DNA of 64,000 nucleotides from an uncultured Gilliamella sp. (GTDB taxonomy: Bacteria > Pseudomonadota > Gammaproteobacteria > Enterobacterales > Orbaceae): positions 23,895 to 87,894 of the forward strand of contig CAMLMY010000006.1 of NCBI GenBank assembly GCA_946481345.1, written 5' to 3'. The notes beneath the pieces were generated by a model that saw only the letters and a list, made by a program, of their open reading frames with translations, did no database searches and was not told the DNA's origin. This document shows positions 10,651 to 19,799 of this stretch, piece after piece. Both the position numbers and the translations under genes were made by a program. How positions within the stretch are numbered: the first letter of the stretch is position 1; every line of letters begins with the position of its first letter.

Positions 10651-11454
10651 TTAATTATTGGTGGCAGCAAGATAGATTAAAATTTGCGAAGTAGTTGAAA
10701 ATATCTGTTCTAAAATAAATTCCACAAATGAAGGCAAGGTGGAAAATAAATAACTTAACATCATCAAGCCACATAATAAGGTGAGTGGATAGCCAACTAC
10801 AAAAATTGATAACTGAGGGGTAATTCTATTTAATAGCCCTAATGACAAATTAATAATCAGCAATAACGTCATTAATGGTAATGCCAACATAACGCCATTA
10901 CTAAATAATAGACCGGTTGTTTCGATTAAGGCTAAGTGACCTTTGGCTTTTAAAGGTGAAACGCTAATAGGGATAATATCAAAGCTGTTAGCTAACCCAT
11001 ATAGTAACCATAGATGTCCATCTAAGCTGAGAAATATCAACAAGGCAATAATGTTAATTAAACGTGACAGTACAGAAGTAGATGGCCCACCAATAGGATC
11101 ATAAAAGGTTGCCATGCCTAATCCCATTTGCATACCAATTAATTCACCTGCAAATCTTACCGTTAAAAAAGTAAGTTGTATGGTAAAACCGATTATGATG
11201 CCAATCATGATTTGCTGGGCAATAACCCAGATACCGAGTAATGAATAAAGGGTAAGGTTGTCGTCTAACTTTGGTAAAGGTAATAAAATGACGATCAGCC
11301 CTGCTAAACCAATCTTTAACCGATTTGGCACCTCTTTTTCACCGACAATAGGTGCGACCATAATTAGCGCTAAAATACGGGTAAAAGGCAGAAAACTTGA
11401 TCGAACCCAAGCAAAAAAATCAATATTAAACAGATCGTGAATCGTGGCGTCCAT
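10651..11454 (-). CDS. fliR: Flagellar type III export gate protein FliR
   Basis: A 267-residue polytopic membrane protein of the FliPQR export channel. The family stretch around MQMGLGMATFYDPIGG and the alternating hydrophobic segments fit FliR, and the length is as expected. It is the last gene of fliLMNOPQR, starting 5 bases after fliQ. Together with FliP and FliQ it forms the helical gate through which rod, hook and filament subunits pass. Confidence 0.95.
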   Translation of the reverse strand: MDATIHDLFNIDFFAWVRSSFLPFTRILALIMVAPIVGEKEVPNRLKIGLAGLIVILLPLPKLDDNLTLYSLLGIWVIAQQIMIGIIIGFTIQLTFLTVRFAGELIGMQMGLGMATFYDPIGGPSTSVLSRLINIIALLIFLSLDGHLWLLYGLANSFDIIPISVSPLKAKGHLALIETTGLLFSNGVMLALPLMTLLLIINLSLGLLNRITPQLSIFVVGYPLTLLCGLMMLSYLFSTLPSFVEFILEQIFSTTSQILIYLAATNN

Positions 11455-11459
11455 TAAGG

Positions 11460-11729
11460 TTAACTAGTTAAGTTAGGAATATCAGTAATAACCAGACGGA
11501 TATAATCGATCATAGTCGTCAGCATTGAGGGGCCTAAAATGATTAATACTAACACCACCGCTAAAATCTTAGGAATAAAAGATAAGGTCATTTCATTAAT
11601 TTGGGTTGCCGCTTGTAACAAACTGATAATTAGCCCAGTGACTAATGCTGCGAGTAGTAAAGGACCTGCAAGTGATGCGGCAACTTTGATTGCTTGAATG
11701 GCAAAATGGCTAATATATTCAGAAGGCAT
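11460..11729 (-). CDS. fliQ: Flagellar export gate protein FliQ
   Basis: An 89-residue protein with two hydrophobic helices and the central QAATQINEMTLSFIPKI segment characteristic of FliQ. Four copies pack with FliP5 and FliR1 in the export gate. It lies between fliP (22-base gap) and fliR (5-base gap) on the minus strand. Confidence 0.95.
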   Translation of the reverse strand: MPSEYISHFAIQAIKVAASLAGPLLLAALVTGLIISLLQAATQINEMTLSFIPKILAVVLVLIILGPSMLTTMIDYIRLVITDIPNLTS

Positions 11730-11751
11730 ATAATCCCTTATACTGTTGGTG

Positions 11752-12492
11752 TTAACTGAAAAAGCTTTGTGCTAATGAACCTAACAATAAATGCCAGCCA
11801 TCAGCTAATACAAACAACATAATTTTAAAAGGTAGTGATACTGTTGCTGGTGGTACCATCATCATCCCTAATGCCATTAATGTACTGGCAACAACTAAAT
11901 CAATGACTAAAAAAGGAATAAACAGAGTAAAGCCAATTTGAAAAGCGGTTTTAAGTTCACTAACCACAAAAGCGGGGACTAAAACTCGTAGCGGGATATC
12001 TTCACGGGTTTGAATATCACCAGTATGGGACATATTAACAAATAGCGTTAAATCACTTTCACGAGTTTGACTCAACATAAATTCACGCAGTGGTTTGCTT
12101 GCCTGCGTCAAACTTTGTTGCATAGTGATTTGTTGTTGTGAATAGGGAAGATAAGCATCTTGATATATTTTATCCAATGTTGGTGACATAATAAAAAATG
12201 TCATAAATAGTGCAATACCTAAAATTAATTGATTAGGCGGTGCGGATTGGGTACCAAGTGCACTACGTAATAGTCCTAACACAATAATGATACGAGTAAA
12301 ACTCGTCATTAATAGTAATATAATTGGGATAAAAGTTAGTAGGGTTAAAAAAACTAAAGTTTCAACTGGTAATGACCAAGTTTGCCCTTCTGGTAGTGAG
12401 GTTTGAGTAACAATTGTTAACGGTGATAATTCAGCATAACTATATTGGCTGGCCAGCAATAAGCTAAATAAAATAACAAGTTTTAACCGCAC
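11752..12492 (-). CDS. fliP: Flagellar export gate protein FliP
   Basis: 246 residues with a cleavable signal peptide (about 1-20, ...SQYSYA), as known for FliP. Family signatures include [20 protein letters not shown] and [20 protein letters not shown]. It is the pentameric core of the export gate. It follows fliO by 6 bases and precedes fliQ. Confidence 0.96.
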   Translation of the reverse strand: MRLKLVILFSLLLASQYSYAELSPLTIVTQTSLPEGQTWSLPVETLVFLTLLTFIPIILLLMTSFTRIIIVLGLLRSALGTQSAPPNQLILGIALFMTFFIMSPTLDKIYQDAYLPYSQQQITMQQSLTQASKPLREFMLSQTRESDLTLFVNMSHTGDIQTREDIPLRVLVPAFVVSELKTAFQIGFTLFIPFLVIDLVVASTLMALGMMMVPPATVSLPFKIMLFVLADGWHLLLGSLAQSFFS

Positions 12493-12498
12493 AATTAA

Positions 12499-12900
12499 TC
12501 ACACCTTTTTACTGTTTAACACAGATCTTAATATCTGATTGAACAGATTATTTTTTGACTGTTGTTCAACGTCAGCTGGCTCTGCGAATAACATTTCAGT
12601 ACGTTGTTCATTGATAGTATGGAGTAAAGTCATTTGTTGTGCTGTAACCCCGACCACCAGTAATTGATGATCAACATAAACCAGCATAATGCGATCTTTG
12701 GCATTTATATTGTAAGTTGCTTTAACATCAATGAATTGCTTAGTAGATTTTTGCCAACCTAACCGTTTTATTAGCCAGATTAAAACGAAAATAATGGTGA
12801 TGACACTAAAAAAGGCTATTCCTATTTGGCTATATAAACTTGATTCAGTAGGAATAGACGAAAAGTTTTGTATACCGGAGTTGATAGTTGATTCGCTCAT
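12499..12900 (-). CDS. fliO: Flagellar biosynthesis protein FliO
   Basis: 133 residues with one transmembrane segment (about 26-46, IGIAFFSVITIIFVLIWLIK) and a cytoplasmic domain reading DRIMLVYVDHQLLVVGVTAQQMTLLHT, typical of FliO. FliO helps FliP assemble. Position between fliN and fliP supports the call for this otherwise poorly conserved protein. Confidence 0.9.
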   Translation of the reverse strand: MSESTINSGIQNFSSIPTESSLYSQIGIAFFSVITIIFVLIWLIKRLGWQKSTKQFIDVKATYNINAKDRIMLVYVDHQLLVVGVTAQQMTLLHTINEQRTEMLFAEPADVEQQSKNNLFNQILRSVLNSKKV

Positions 12901-12920
12901 GGTTATCTCATTAATGTTTA

Positions 12921-13301
12921 TTAACGACTTAATCTACGTACCCGTTCTGATGGGGTAATAATATCGGTAATTCGTACACCATAATTGTCACCCACCACCA
13001 CGATCTCGCCTTGCGCAATTAAGTAACCGTTAATTAAAATATCTAATGGCTCACCAGCTAAACCATCTAAGGCGATAACTGAGCCTTGAGTTAAATTTAA
13101 TAGATCTTTAATGGCCATTTTGGTGCGGCCAAGTTCAACACTTAAATTAACCGGAATATCTAAAATAAGATTAATATCTTGTTCTTTTACATTTGACGGT
13201 TGGGGAGAAAGGGTTTCAAAAATAGCTTCTGTCGTTACCGATTCTTCATTAGTTAAGTTAGTTGCTTGGCTATCATCACTGTTATTTGGCATATCACTCA
13301 T
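12921..13301 (-). CDS. fliN: Flagellar C-ring switch protein FliN
   Basis: 126 residues with an acidic disordered N-terminus and a C-terminal SpoA domain (LDIPVNLSVELGRTKMAIKD ... GEIVVVGDNYGVRITDIITP). FliN forms the base of the C-ring with FliM and helps dock the FliH-FliI export ATPase. I start it at 13301 (MSDMPNN) rather than 13316, because AAGGAG lies 7 bases before the ATG at 13301 and the longer start has no site. It overlaps the end of fliM by 8 bases. Confidence 0.95.
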   Translation of the reverse strand: MSDMPNNSDDSQATNLTNEESVTTEAIFETLSPQPSNVKEQDINLILDIPVNLSVELGRTKMAIKDLLNLTQGSVIALDGLAGEPLDILINGYLIAQGEIVVVGDNYGVRITDIITPSERVRRLSR

Positions 13302-14331
13302 TGAACACTCCTTCATTCAATTGTTCTAATACAGGGTTGCTTATTTGCTCTACTTGAATTGCATATTGTTTATTTACACTACCATATTGGCCTTTTAAAA
13401 CCGGTACGCCACCAATAGTGGCATCTAGGCTGGTTGGTTTTTCAATATCTAAAATGTCGTTTACTTTTAATGCTAATAATTTGGCAACAGTTGTTTGAAT
13501 ATTTGTAAAATTAGCGACTAACTCAACCGTTGATTGTTTAATACCGCTAGTGAGGGAACTCATCCAGACATTATCATCTTGATGGGTTTGACTTTCGATC
13601 GGTGGTTTAATTAATAGCTCTTTGATAGGTTCAACCATTGTATATGGAATGCATATGCAGAAAGTTGCTTTAAAGCTTCCAATTTCAATTAAAAAGGTGG
13701 ACGTTAACACAACATCATCGGGAGAGCTGGTGATATTAGTAAATTTACTCTCAACTTCAGAACGAATATATTCAGTTTCAATACTGTATACGTCAATCCA
13801 TGAATTTTGATATGTAGTTAAAGCAAGATCTAATACTCGTCTAATAATTTCTTGTTCGGTATGAGTAAATTCACGTCCTTCCGTTTCCATATTGGTGGTA
13901 TGTCCATCACCGCCAAAAAGCGTATCAACAACAATAAATACCAGTTCTGGTGAAAAAGAAAATAAGCAGCTTCCTCGTAAAGGATTAAGATGAACTAAAT
14001 TTAAATGGTAAGTTGCCGAAATATGCGAAAACTCTTTAAATGTTTTTGGCTCAATTGGCGAGGTAATAACATCCGTGTTACGACGTAATAAATTAAATAA
14101 ACCAATTCGAAATTGACGAGCAAAGCGTTCATTAATGATTTCTAATGCTGTTAGTCTTTCAGGGATAAAACTATGTTTAACTGATATATCATAAGGTTTT
14201 ACTTCAGTCCGTTTACTTTGCTGTGATTGATAATTTTGCACAATATTTTTTTCAATACTGGCAGCATTATTCGGTGAATGTTTAGCTAAAGATTCACTTT
14301 TATCGCTAGTAGATTGAAGCTTATCAGACAT
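13294..14331 (-). CDS. fliM: Flagellar switch protein FliM lacking the N-terminal CheY-binding peptide
   Basis: 345 residues. The middle domain (ERLTALEIINERFARQFRIG, then LFGGDG and EGREFTHTEQEI) and the C-terminal SpoA domain (about 265-335) follow E. coli FliM closely. The first 50 residues do not: E. coli begins with LSQAEIDALL, the peptide that binds phospho-CheY, while this protein begins MSDKLQSTSDKSESLAKHSP and has no such motif. The start cannot lie further upstream, since fliL stops 5 bases before it. This fits the absence of any che gene in the locus. Confidence 0.95.
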   Translation of the reverse strand: MSDKLQSTSDKSESLAKHSPNNAASIEKNIVQNYQSQQSKRTEVKPYDISVKHSFIPERLTALEIINERFARQFRIGLFNLLRRNTDVITSPIEPKTFKEFSHISATYHLNLVHLNPLRGSCLFSFSPELVFIVVDTLFGGDGHTTNMETEGREFTHTEQEIIRRVLDLALTTYQNSWIDVYSIETEYIRSEVESKFTNITSSPDDVVLTSTFLIEIGSFKATFCICIPYTMVEPIKELLIKPPIESQTHQDDNVWMSSLTSGIKQSTVELVANFTNIQTTVAKLLALKVNDILDIEKPTSLDATIGGVPVLKGQYGSVNKQYAIQVEQISNPVLEQLNEGVFNE

Positions 14332-14336
14332 GATAA

Positions 14337-14804
14337 TTACCTTATAATGAAATCAGTGAATAACACTTCATCAATTTTTACTGAATGTTTGGCATCGTAT
14401 TGACGTGATAATGCTGTTTTTATTTGCTCTTGTAATTCGAGTTTGCCAGATTCTTTTTTCAAATTATTGACATATTGTTTTGAGGTTAACAGCAATACAT
14501 CACTTCTTACTTCAGGCAAATATTCTAATAATACTGTTTTTTGATCTTCATCTTCGACGCGTAACACCATACCAACATATAGAATTTTATTGATATCTAA
14601 ATTATCTTCAGAAGGAGGTAATGTAATGGTAAATGGTTTTAAGGTTAAAAAAACCGGTGATGAAACTTGAGGTTCTTGATGAGTGTGCGTCGTATTTTTA
14701 GCTTGATTTTCGAACCATAAATAAGCTGCTGAACCTATTGCGAGTAAGGTAATTAGAATAAGTATTAGGTTTAAAATTCTTACTTTTTTATTGGTGGTTT
14801 GCAT
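14337..14804 (-). CDS. fliL: Flagellar basal-body protein FliL
   Basis: 155 residues: short cytoplasmic tail, one transmembrane helix (about 9-29), then a periplasmic FliL domain with LKPFTITLPPSEDNLD. FliL surrounds or supports the stator units. It is the first gene of fliLMNOPQR and is preceded by a 214-bp gap after fliK, which should hold the operon's promoter. No sigma-28 consensus was found there. Confidence 0.93.
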   Translation of the reverse strand: MQTTNKKVRILNLILILITLLAIGSAAYLWFENQAKNTTHTHQEPQVSSPVFLTLKPFTITLPPSEDNLDINKILYVGMVLRVEDEDQKTVLLEYLPEVRSDVLLLTSKQYVNNLKKESGKLELQEQIKTALSRQYDAKHSVKIDEVLFTDFIIR

Positions 14805-15018
14805 ATTTATTATTGTCTCAATGAAAATTAACGAAAGATTTGTAGCTATTTAAATAACCAAAAATTACCAAAATAATAAATCATGCCGTAAGAATTAATC
14901 GGAAGAATAGGCAATAAAAATATTATCTATTCAACCTTTTTAATATTAAGTTATTAAAGTTAAACACAGTGATAAGCTTAGATATCAATCATTTTATAAA
15001 TATTGTCATAACCGTTAT

Positions 15019-16194
15019 TTAGGCAAAAATACTTAATCCTGATTGAACAACCTCAGTATGATGATCAATTTTTTGTTGAATTGGATTGATATCATCTAAT
15101 AGTTGTTCTGTTTCAAATTGTTGTGGTTGTTGATAAGAAGATGACTGTTTAGAATCATTCATCATTGAAAAATCACTAATGTTAGTGTGTTGTAAAGTGA
15201 TACCTTGTTGTTCCAATGAGGTTCTTAACATGGGGAGAGCTGATTCTAACACACCCTTAACCATATTATGCGCAACCGCCATGTGCAGATCGATTTTGTC
15301 ATCAATCATGGCTAATTTAATATGTAATGAGCCTAGTTCTTGTGGATTTAATTTTATTTCGGCATTTTGAATACCTTGTCTACTGATCAAACAAATTTGT
15401 TCGTTTAAAGACGCTTGCCACTTACTAATATCCATGGGCATCGGTAAATTTAAGTTTAAGATGGTTGGATTTGTTGTAGAGGTTGGCGGATTAAATAACG
15501 ATGATTGGCCATTTAGATCTATTGATAAAGCCATTTCTGATGGTGTATTAGCCAAATTAGTAGTAAACAATTTATCTGTCAGAGTTGACGCTAAATCAGT
15601 TTGATGATCATTGCTATAATTATTTATCAGCGTATCTGTTGACTGTGTTTGATTAATACTCAAATGTGCATTTTTTGTCGTTTGTGGCTGATTATTTTTC
15701 CAAGCCAATAAATGACTAGGGTTTGGTTGATTGGTTTTGTTGATTAATTGCTCACTGTAATTAATTGAGGCAATAATTTCGGCAGCTTTTTCATCAATAT
15801 TGATACGCTGTTTGATATCATCAGTACATTGTGTATCCAACTTTGGATCAATCATGGTTGGATTAGCTTCTAATAATAGTTTTGTTTCATATATTGGTTG
15901 ATTTTTTGGTTGAGCATCCGATTGCCTATTTTGCTGTATATCCTCTTGCTGATTGAGTGGCATAGAAAATAGTATGAACAACTCTTCACTTTCCATTCGT
16001 TCTTTCTGCTCTAACTCATTGTCTTTTAAGTTTGTAGCATTAACGTGATTATTATCACTTAGCCATTGTTGTTTTTCGGTAAGTTGTAATAATTTTTGGA
16101 AAAAATCATCATCAAGAATAGATAACTGGTTGTCGTTTAATTCAAATTGTTGAGATGAGATTAATGGAATATCGCTAAACTGATTAATATTCAT
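15019..16194 (-). CDS. fliK: Flagellar hook-length control protein FliK
   Basis: 391 residues, rich in Q and N, low complexity in the first two thirds. The conserved C-terminal domain is present (about 265-345: LNPQELGSLHIKLAMIDDKI ... LRTSLEQQGI), which contacts FlhB to switch export from hook to filament. RBS AAGGAGA precedes the ATG. It overlaps the end of fliJ by 11 bases, so it is in the fliFGHIJK unit. Confidence 0.93.
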   Translation of the reverse strand: MNINQFSDIPLISSQQFELNDNQLSILDDDFFQKLLQLTEKQQWLSDNNHVNATNLKDNELEQKERMESEELFILFSMPLNQQEDIQQNRQSDAQPKNQPIYETKLLLEANPTMIDPKLDTQCTDDIKQRINIDEKAAEIIASINYSEQLINKTNQPNPSHLLAWKNNQPQTTKNAHLSINQTQSTDTLINNYSNDHQTDLASTLTDKLFTTNLANTPSEMALSIDLNGQSSLFNPPTSTTNPTILNLNLPMPMDISKWQASLNEQICLISRQGIQNAEIKLNPQELGSLHIKLAMIDDKIDLHMAVAHNMVKGVLESALPMLRTSLEQQGITLQHTNISDFSMMNDSKQSSSYQQPQQFETEQLLDDINPIQQKIDHHTEVVQSGLSIFA

Positions 16195-16648
16195 TCAATG
16201 TTCTCCTTGCTATCTGCTGCTGAGCAAATTCATCGGTTAATTTTTGTTGTAAACGACTCTGTTGTAGTAACAGTTTTTTATGTTGTTTATCTAATAATGT
16301 AGTATAAGTATTTAGGCTTTTTTGTGATTGATTAAGCTCATTGGTGAGCTGCTTTTGTTTTATATCTAAAGTTAATAGTAGTTTTTTTTGTTGAGCTATA
16401 CCTTGTTCAATAGCTGTAATAAAAGCATTAAAATTATTTAATTCCGATCCCTTAATGCCACTGGATAAAGCATTATTTAGCCGTTGTTGGTACTCGTGAT
16501 AATAATCATTTAATACATTTAGTTGTGATTGTGCATTACGTTTATTCTCGTGGGCATGTTTTAATTTAATCAATTTGTCATCAACTGCTTTTTCAGCGAG
16601 CTTTTTTAACGTTATAAATGCAAATTTACCATGATGTTGATTGGCCAT
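16184..16648 (-). CDS. fliJ: Flagellar export chaperone FliJ
   Basis: 154 residues, almost entirely charged or glutamine-rich helix predicted as antiparallel coiled coil, matching FliJ, the stalk-like partner of the FliI ATPase. Sequence conservation in this family is low, and the call rests on size, composition and position between fliI (17-base gap) and fliK (overlap). Confidence 0.9.
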   Translation of the reverse strand: MANQHHGKFAFITLKKLAEKAVDDKLIKLKHAHENKRNAQSQLNVLNDYYHEYQQRLNNALSSGIKGSELNNFNAFITAIEQGIAQQKKLLLTLDIKQKQLTNELNQSQKSLNTYTTLLDKQHKKLLLQQSRLQQKLTDEFAQQQIARRTLNEY

Positions 16649-16665
16649 AATTCTTTCCTAATTTA

Positions 16666-18054
16666 TCAGCGAACTGCAACAATATTGATTAATTGTTGAT
16701 AAGCGTCTTGATAACTACAATGCTCATTGATTCCTTGTTGTAAAAATTGCTGCATAGCTGGAAAAAGTGAGATAGCTTTATCTAATAATGGATCGGTTCC
16801 AGCTACGTAAGCACCAACATTAATCAAGTCCCGATTGCGCTGGAAACTTGAAAATAATTGTTTAAATAACCGTGATTTTTTTTCATTTTCTGGCGGGGTA
16901 AGATCGGTCATTACACGACTGATTGACACTTCGATATCAATGGCTGGATAATGCCCCGATTCAGCTAGTGAACGTGATAACACTATATGACCATCAAGAA
17001 TTGCCCTTGCTGAATCAGCAATAGGATCTTGTTGGTCGTCACCTTCGGTTAACACAGTATAAAAAGCAGTAATTGCACCTTTTCCTTTGGCATCATTACC
17101 TGCTCTTTCAACTAATGCTGGCAATTTTGCAAATACTGATGGTGGATAACCTTTGGTTGCCGGTGGTTCGCCGATGGCTAAGGCTATTTCCCGTTGTGCC
17201 ATGGCATAACGGGTTAGTGAATCCATGATCAGTAATACATTAAACCCTTGATCACGAAAATTTTCGGCAATTTTTGTGGCATAAGCTGCACCTTGTAGAC
17301 GTAATAATGGCGATACATCGGCTGGTGCCGCGACGACGACTGAACGCGCTAAGCCTTCTTCACCAAGGATGTTTTCGATAAAATCTTTTACTTCCCTGCC
17401 ACGTTCGCCAATCAGACCAACCACAATAATATCGGCTTTGGTATACCTAGCCATCATGCCAAGTAGGACACTTTTACCAACACCAGAACCAGCAAAAAGC
17501 CCCATTCGTTGACCTTGGCCAACGGTTAATAATGCATTGATAGCACGAATACCGACATCTAATACTTGATGAATAGGCGTGCGAGCCAGAGGGTTTAGTG
17601 ATTTATTGATTAATCCTTCATATTCAATATTTTCTGGTAAAGGTTTGCCATCCAATGGTTTGCCCATTGCATCAACTATTCGTCCTAATAACCCCGTCCC
17701 AATAGGTAAAACTTTATGGCTAAAATGAGTTAAATCATATTGTGAGGTATATACTCTGGCATCAAGTAATATGCCATCGGTTGATTCAAATGGCATCAGA
17801 TATAAGGTTTTACCATTAAAACCAATAACTTCACACTCAACGGCTTGTACTTTTCCATCTAATTGTCGTTCGACAAAGCAGTTAGAACCTAAAGGTAATT
17901 TTAAGCCCACGGCCTCTAAAACTAAGCCGGAAGCTTTAACTAAGCGACCATATTGACGGATTAACGATATTGACTGTAATTTTTGTTGCGCACAATCAAT
18001 TTTAGTCATCCATTGCGTACAAAAGTCCACCTTAATGTTCAACTCCATGTACAT
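16666..18054 (-). CDS. fliI: Flagellar type III export ATPase FliI
   Basis: 462 residues, homologous to F1-ATPase beta subunits. It energises export of flagellar subunits. Walker A is GSGVGKS at residues 189-195, with [17 protein letters not shown] and [20 protein letters not shown] downstream. The N-terminal part ([20 protein letters not shown]) matches E. coli FliI. The start at 18054 overlaps fliH by 23 bases; an ATG two codons later (18048) is an equally good choice, as neither has a strong Shine-Dalgarno. Confidence 0.97.
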   Translation of the reverse strand: MYMELNIKVDFCTQWMTKIDCAQQKLQSISLIRQYGRLVKASGLVLEAVGLKLPLGSNCFVERQLDGKVQAVECEVIGFNGKTLYLMPFESTDGILLDARVYTSQYDLTHFSHKVLPIGTGLLGRIVDAMGKPLDGKPLPENIEYEGLINKSLNPLARTPIHQVLDVGIRAINALLTVGQGQRMGLFAGSGVGKSVLLGMMARYTKADIIVVGLIGERGREVKDFIENILGEEGLARSVVVAAPADVSPLLRLQGAAYATKIAENFRDQGFNVLLIMDSLTRYAMAQREIALAIGEPPATKGYPPSVFAKLPALVERAGNDAKGKGAITAFYTVLTEGDDQQDPIADSARAILDGHIVLSRSLAESGHYPAIDIEVSISRVMTDLTPPENEKKSRLFKQLFSSFQRNRDLINVGAYVAGTDPLLDKAISLFPAMQQFLQQGINEHCSYQDAYQQLINIVAVR

Positions 18055-18817
18055 TATCTGAGATGATTTGCCAATGATGGGTTACACTGGCGTCGATCTC
18101 ATTGGTTTGGGTAAATATTTTGCAACCCCCTAATTCGATATTGGCATCGGCTATAAACTGCCATTGCTGTGGTTGCAACTCATTATTTAGTTGTGGTTCA
18201 AGCCATAACAAGTCTGTTGGATTAATTCGTACCACAATTGGTGGGTTAACAATTGTATTTTGTTCAATTAATGATTTTATAATATGTAATAATTGTTTTT
18301 GTTTTACTTTTGATAATGAACCAACTGTTTTTTCGGCAGCAAGTAAAGCTAAGTCAAATAGCTTTGGTACAATTTTCTCATCAATTTGGCTAATCGATTG
18401 TTGAAAGCTGATTGCTAAATTTTTGATGGCATTTATGCTAGTTAATTTTTCTGCCGTTAACTGTTGTTCTATTGTGTCCAGCCCTTCTTGGTGACCGAGA
18501 GTGAATCCTTGCTCATAGCCAGTCTGTTTGCCAATATTAAAACCTTCTTCTTTACCTAAATTAAAGCCTTCTTGGTATGCTTCATCTCTTGCTTGTTGTT
18601 TAATATTTTCGAGTTCTAGCAATATTGTCGGGCTATTAATATCAAAAGAGTCTTCATCATGATCATCGCGGCTATCTGGCTCTAATGGTGGCGCAAATTC
18701 TTCCAACTCTTCTGGCTGTTGCTGGCTGGTTAATGGTGATAATTCGCTAAGTGCCAAATCTTGGAAATGCAATGGTTTCCAACTTACACTATTAGTATGA
18801 TTATACATATTCATCAT
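18032..18817 (-). CDS. fliH: Flagellar export regulator FliH
   Basis: About 261 residues. It binds FliI as a dimer and tethers it to FliN. The central region has the glycine-spaced repeat [20 protein letters not shown] and [11 protein letters not shown] typical of FliH and YscL stalks, followed by the conserved globular C-terminal domain ([14 protein letters not shown] ... ELGGCKI). The frame opens with GTG GTG at 18823-18818; I take the first ATG (18817). It overlaps the fliG end by 17 bases. Confidence 0.92.
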   Translation of the reverse strand: MMNMYNHTNSVSWKPLHFQDLALSELSPLTSQQQPEELEEFAPPLEPDSRDDHDEDSFDINSPTILLELENIKQQARDEAYQEGFNLGKEEGFNIGKQTGYEQGFTLGHQEGLDTIEQQLTAEKLTSINAIKNLAISFQQSISQIDEKIVPKLFDLALLAAEKTVGSLSKVKQKQLLHIIKSLIEQNTIVNPPIVVRINPTDLLWLEPQLNNELQPQQWQFIADANIELGGCKIFTQTNEIDASVTHHWQIISDNVHGVEH

Positions 18818-19799
18818 CACCACTTGTTAAGATCATCTCACCAGTTTCTGCTAAGCGCCGTGCAATAACCAAAATTTTCTTCTGTTCGGTTTCGACTTGC
18901 GACAAGCGAACTGGTGGTCTGTTTTCTAAATCTTCTCGTAATATTGAGGCAGCGCGTTGTGACATATTTGCTAATAGCTTGTCGCGTAGCGTTTCTGTTG
19001 CCCCTTTCATGGCGATGATTAAGGTTTCATTATCCACCTCTTTGAGTAGACGTTGGATACTTCTATCATCGACATCAATCAGATTTTCAAATAGGAACAT
19101 TTCATCAATGATTTTTTGAGCAAGCTCATTGTCATAATCTCGTAATGCATTGATAACCAATTCTTCTTGTTGTGATTTCATCAGATTGATAATTTCTGCT
19201 GCGGTGCGGATGCCACCCATGTTATTAAGTTTAATATTTTGTCCATGTAGTAAGGTTGATAATGATGTCGATAACACTTCTAATGCTGATGGCTCTACGC
19301 CACCGAAAGTTGCAATACGTAGCATGACGTCATTACGTAATTGGTCATCAAATAAATTTAAAATCTCAGCAGCCAAATCGCGATTTAAGTGAACTAAAAT
19401 GGTGGCGATAATTTGTGGATGTTCTTTTTTAACTAAATCAACCGCGCGTGCAGCATCGACAAAGTTAAGCATTTTTAAACCATCAGTGGTATCTTCGATA
19501 TCGGTATCTAATAGTTCATCAAGTAATCGGTTAGCTTTATCACTACCAATTGATTTTTCTAGAACTTTTCTTAAATAGCCATTGGTATCTGTATTTAATA
19601 CTGCACAATCATCAAGAGTATTTTGACACTCATTAAGAATATTTTTCAGTTGTTCTTGAGTTAATTGTGGTAATCCCATCATGGCACTACTAATTTTTTG
19701 TACCTCTTTATGGTTTAAAAATTGCATTACTTTGGCTGCTAATTCTTCACCTAAAATCATTAAAATTGTCGCTGCTTTTTGCGCTTCAGTTAAATTCAT
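18801..19799 (-). CDS. fliG: Flagellar motor switch protein FliG
   Basis: About 332 residues. N-terminal FliF-binding, middle and C-terminal motor domains are all present. The torque helix is conserved (LLANMSQRAASILREDLENR), including the Arg and Asp residues that interact with MotA. The C-terminal [19 protein letters not shown] also matches. The start is placed at the ATG that overlaps the fliF stop (TAATG at 19801-19797), giving the family N-terminus MNLTEAQKAATILM, rather than the longer frame from 19826. Confidence 0.96.
   Translation of the reverse strand: MNLTEAQKAATILMILGEELAAKVMQFLNHKEVQKISSAMMGLPQLTQEQLKNILNECQNTLDDCAVLNTDTNGYLRKVLEKSIGSDKANRLLDELLDTDIEDTTDGLKMLNFVDAARAVDLVKKEHPQIIATILVHLNRDLAAEILNLFDDQLRNDVMLRIATFGGVEPSALEVLSTSLSTLLHGQNIKLNNMGGIRTAAEIINLMKSQQEELVINALRDYDNELAQKIIDEMFLFENLIDVDDRSIQRLLKEVDNETLIIAMKGATETLRDKLLANMSQRAASILREDLENRPPVRLSQVETEQKKILVIARRLAETGEMILTSGDDEYV

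Noticed and set aside
14820..14851. FlhDC-like site AATTAACG-N10-AGCTATTT upstream of fliL
   Set aside because: The similarity is fair, but it ends only 16 bases before the fliL start, leaving no room for a promoter between site and gene.
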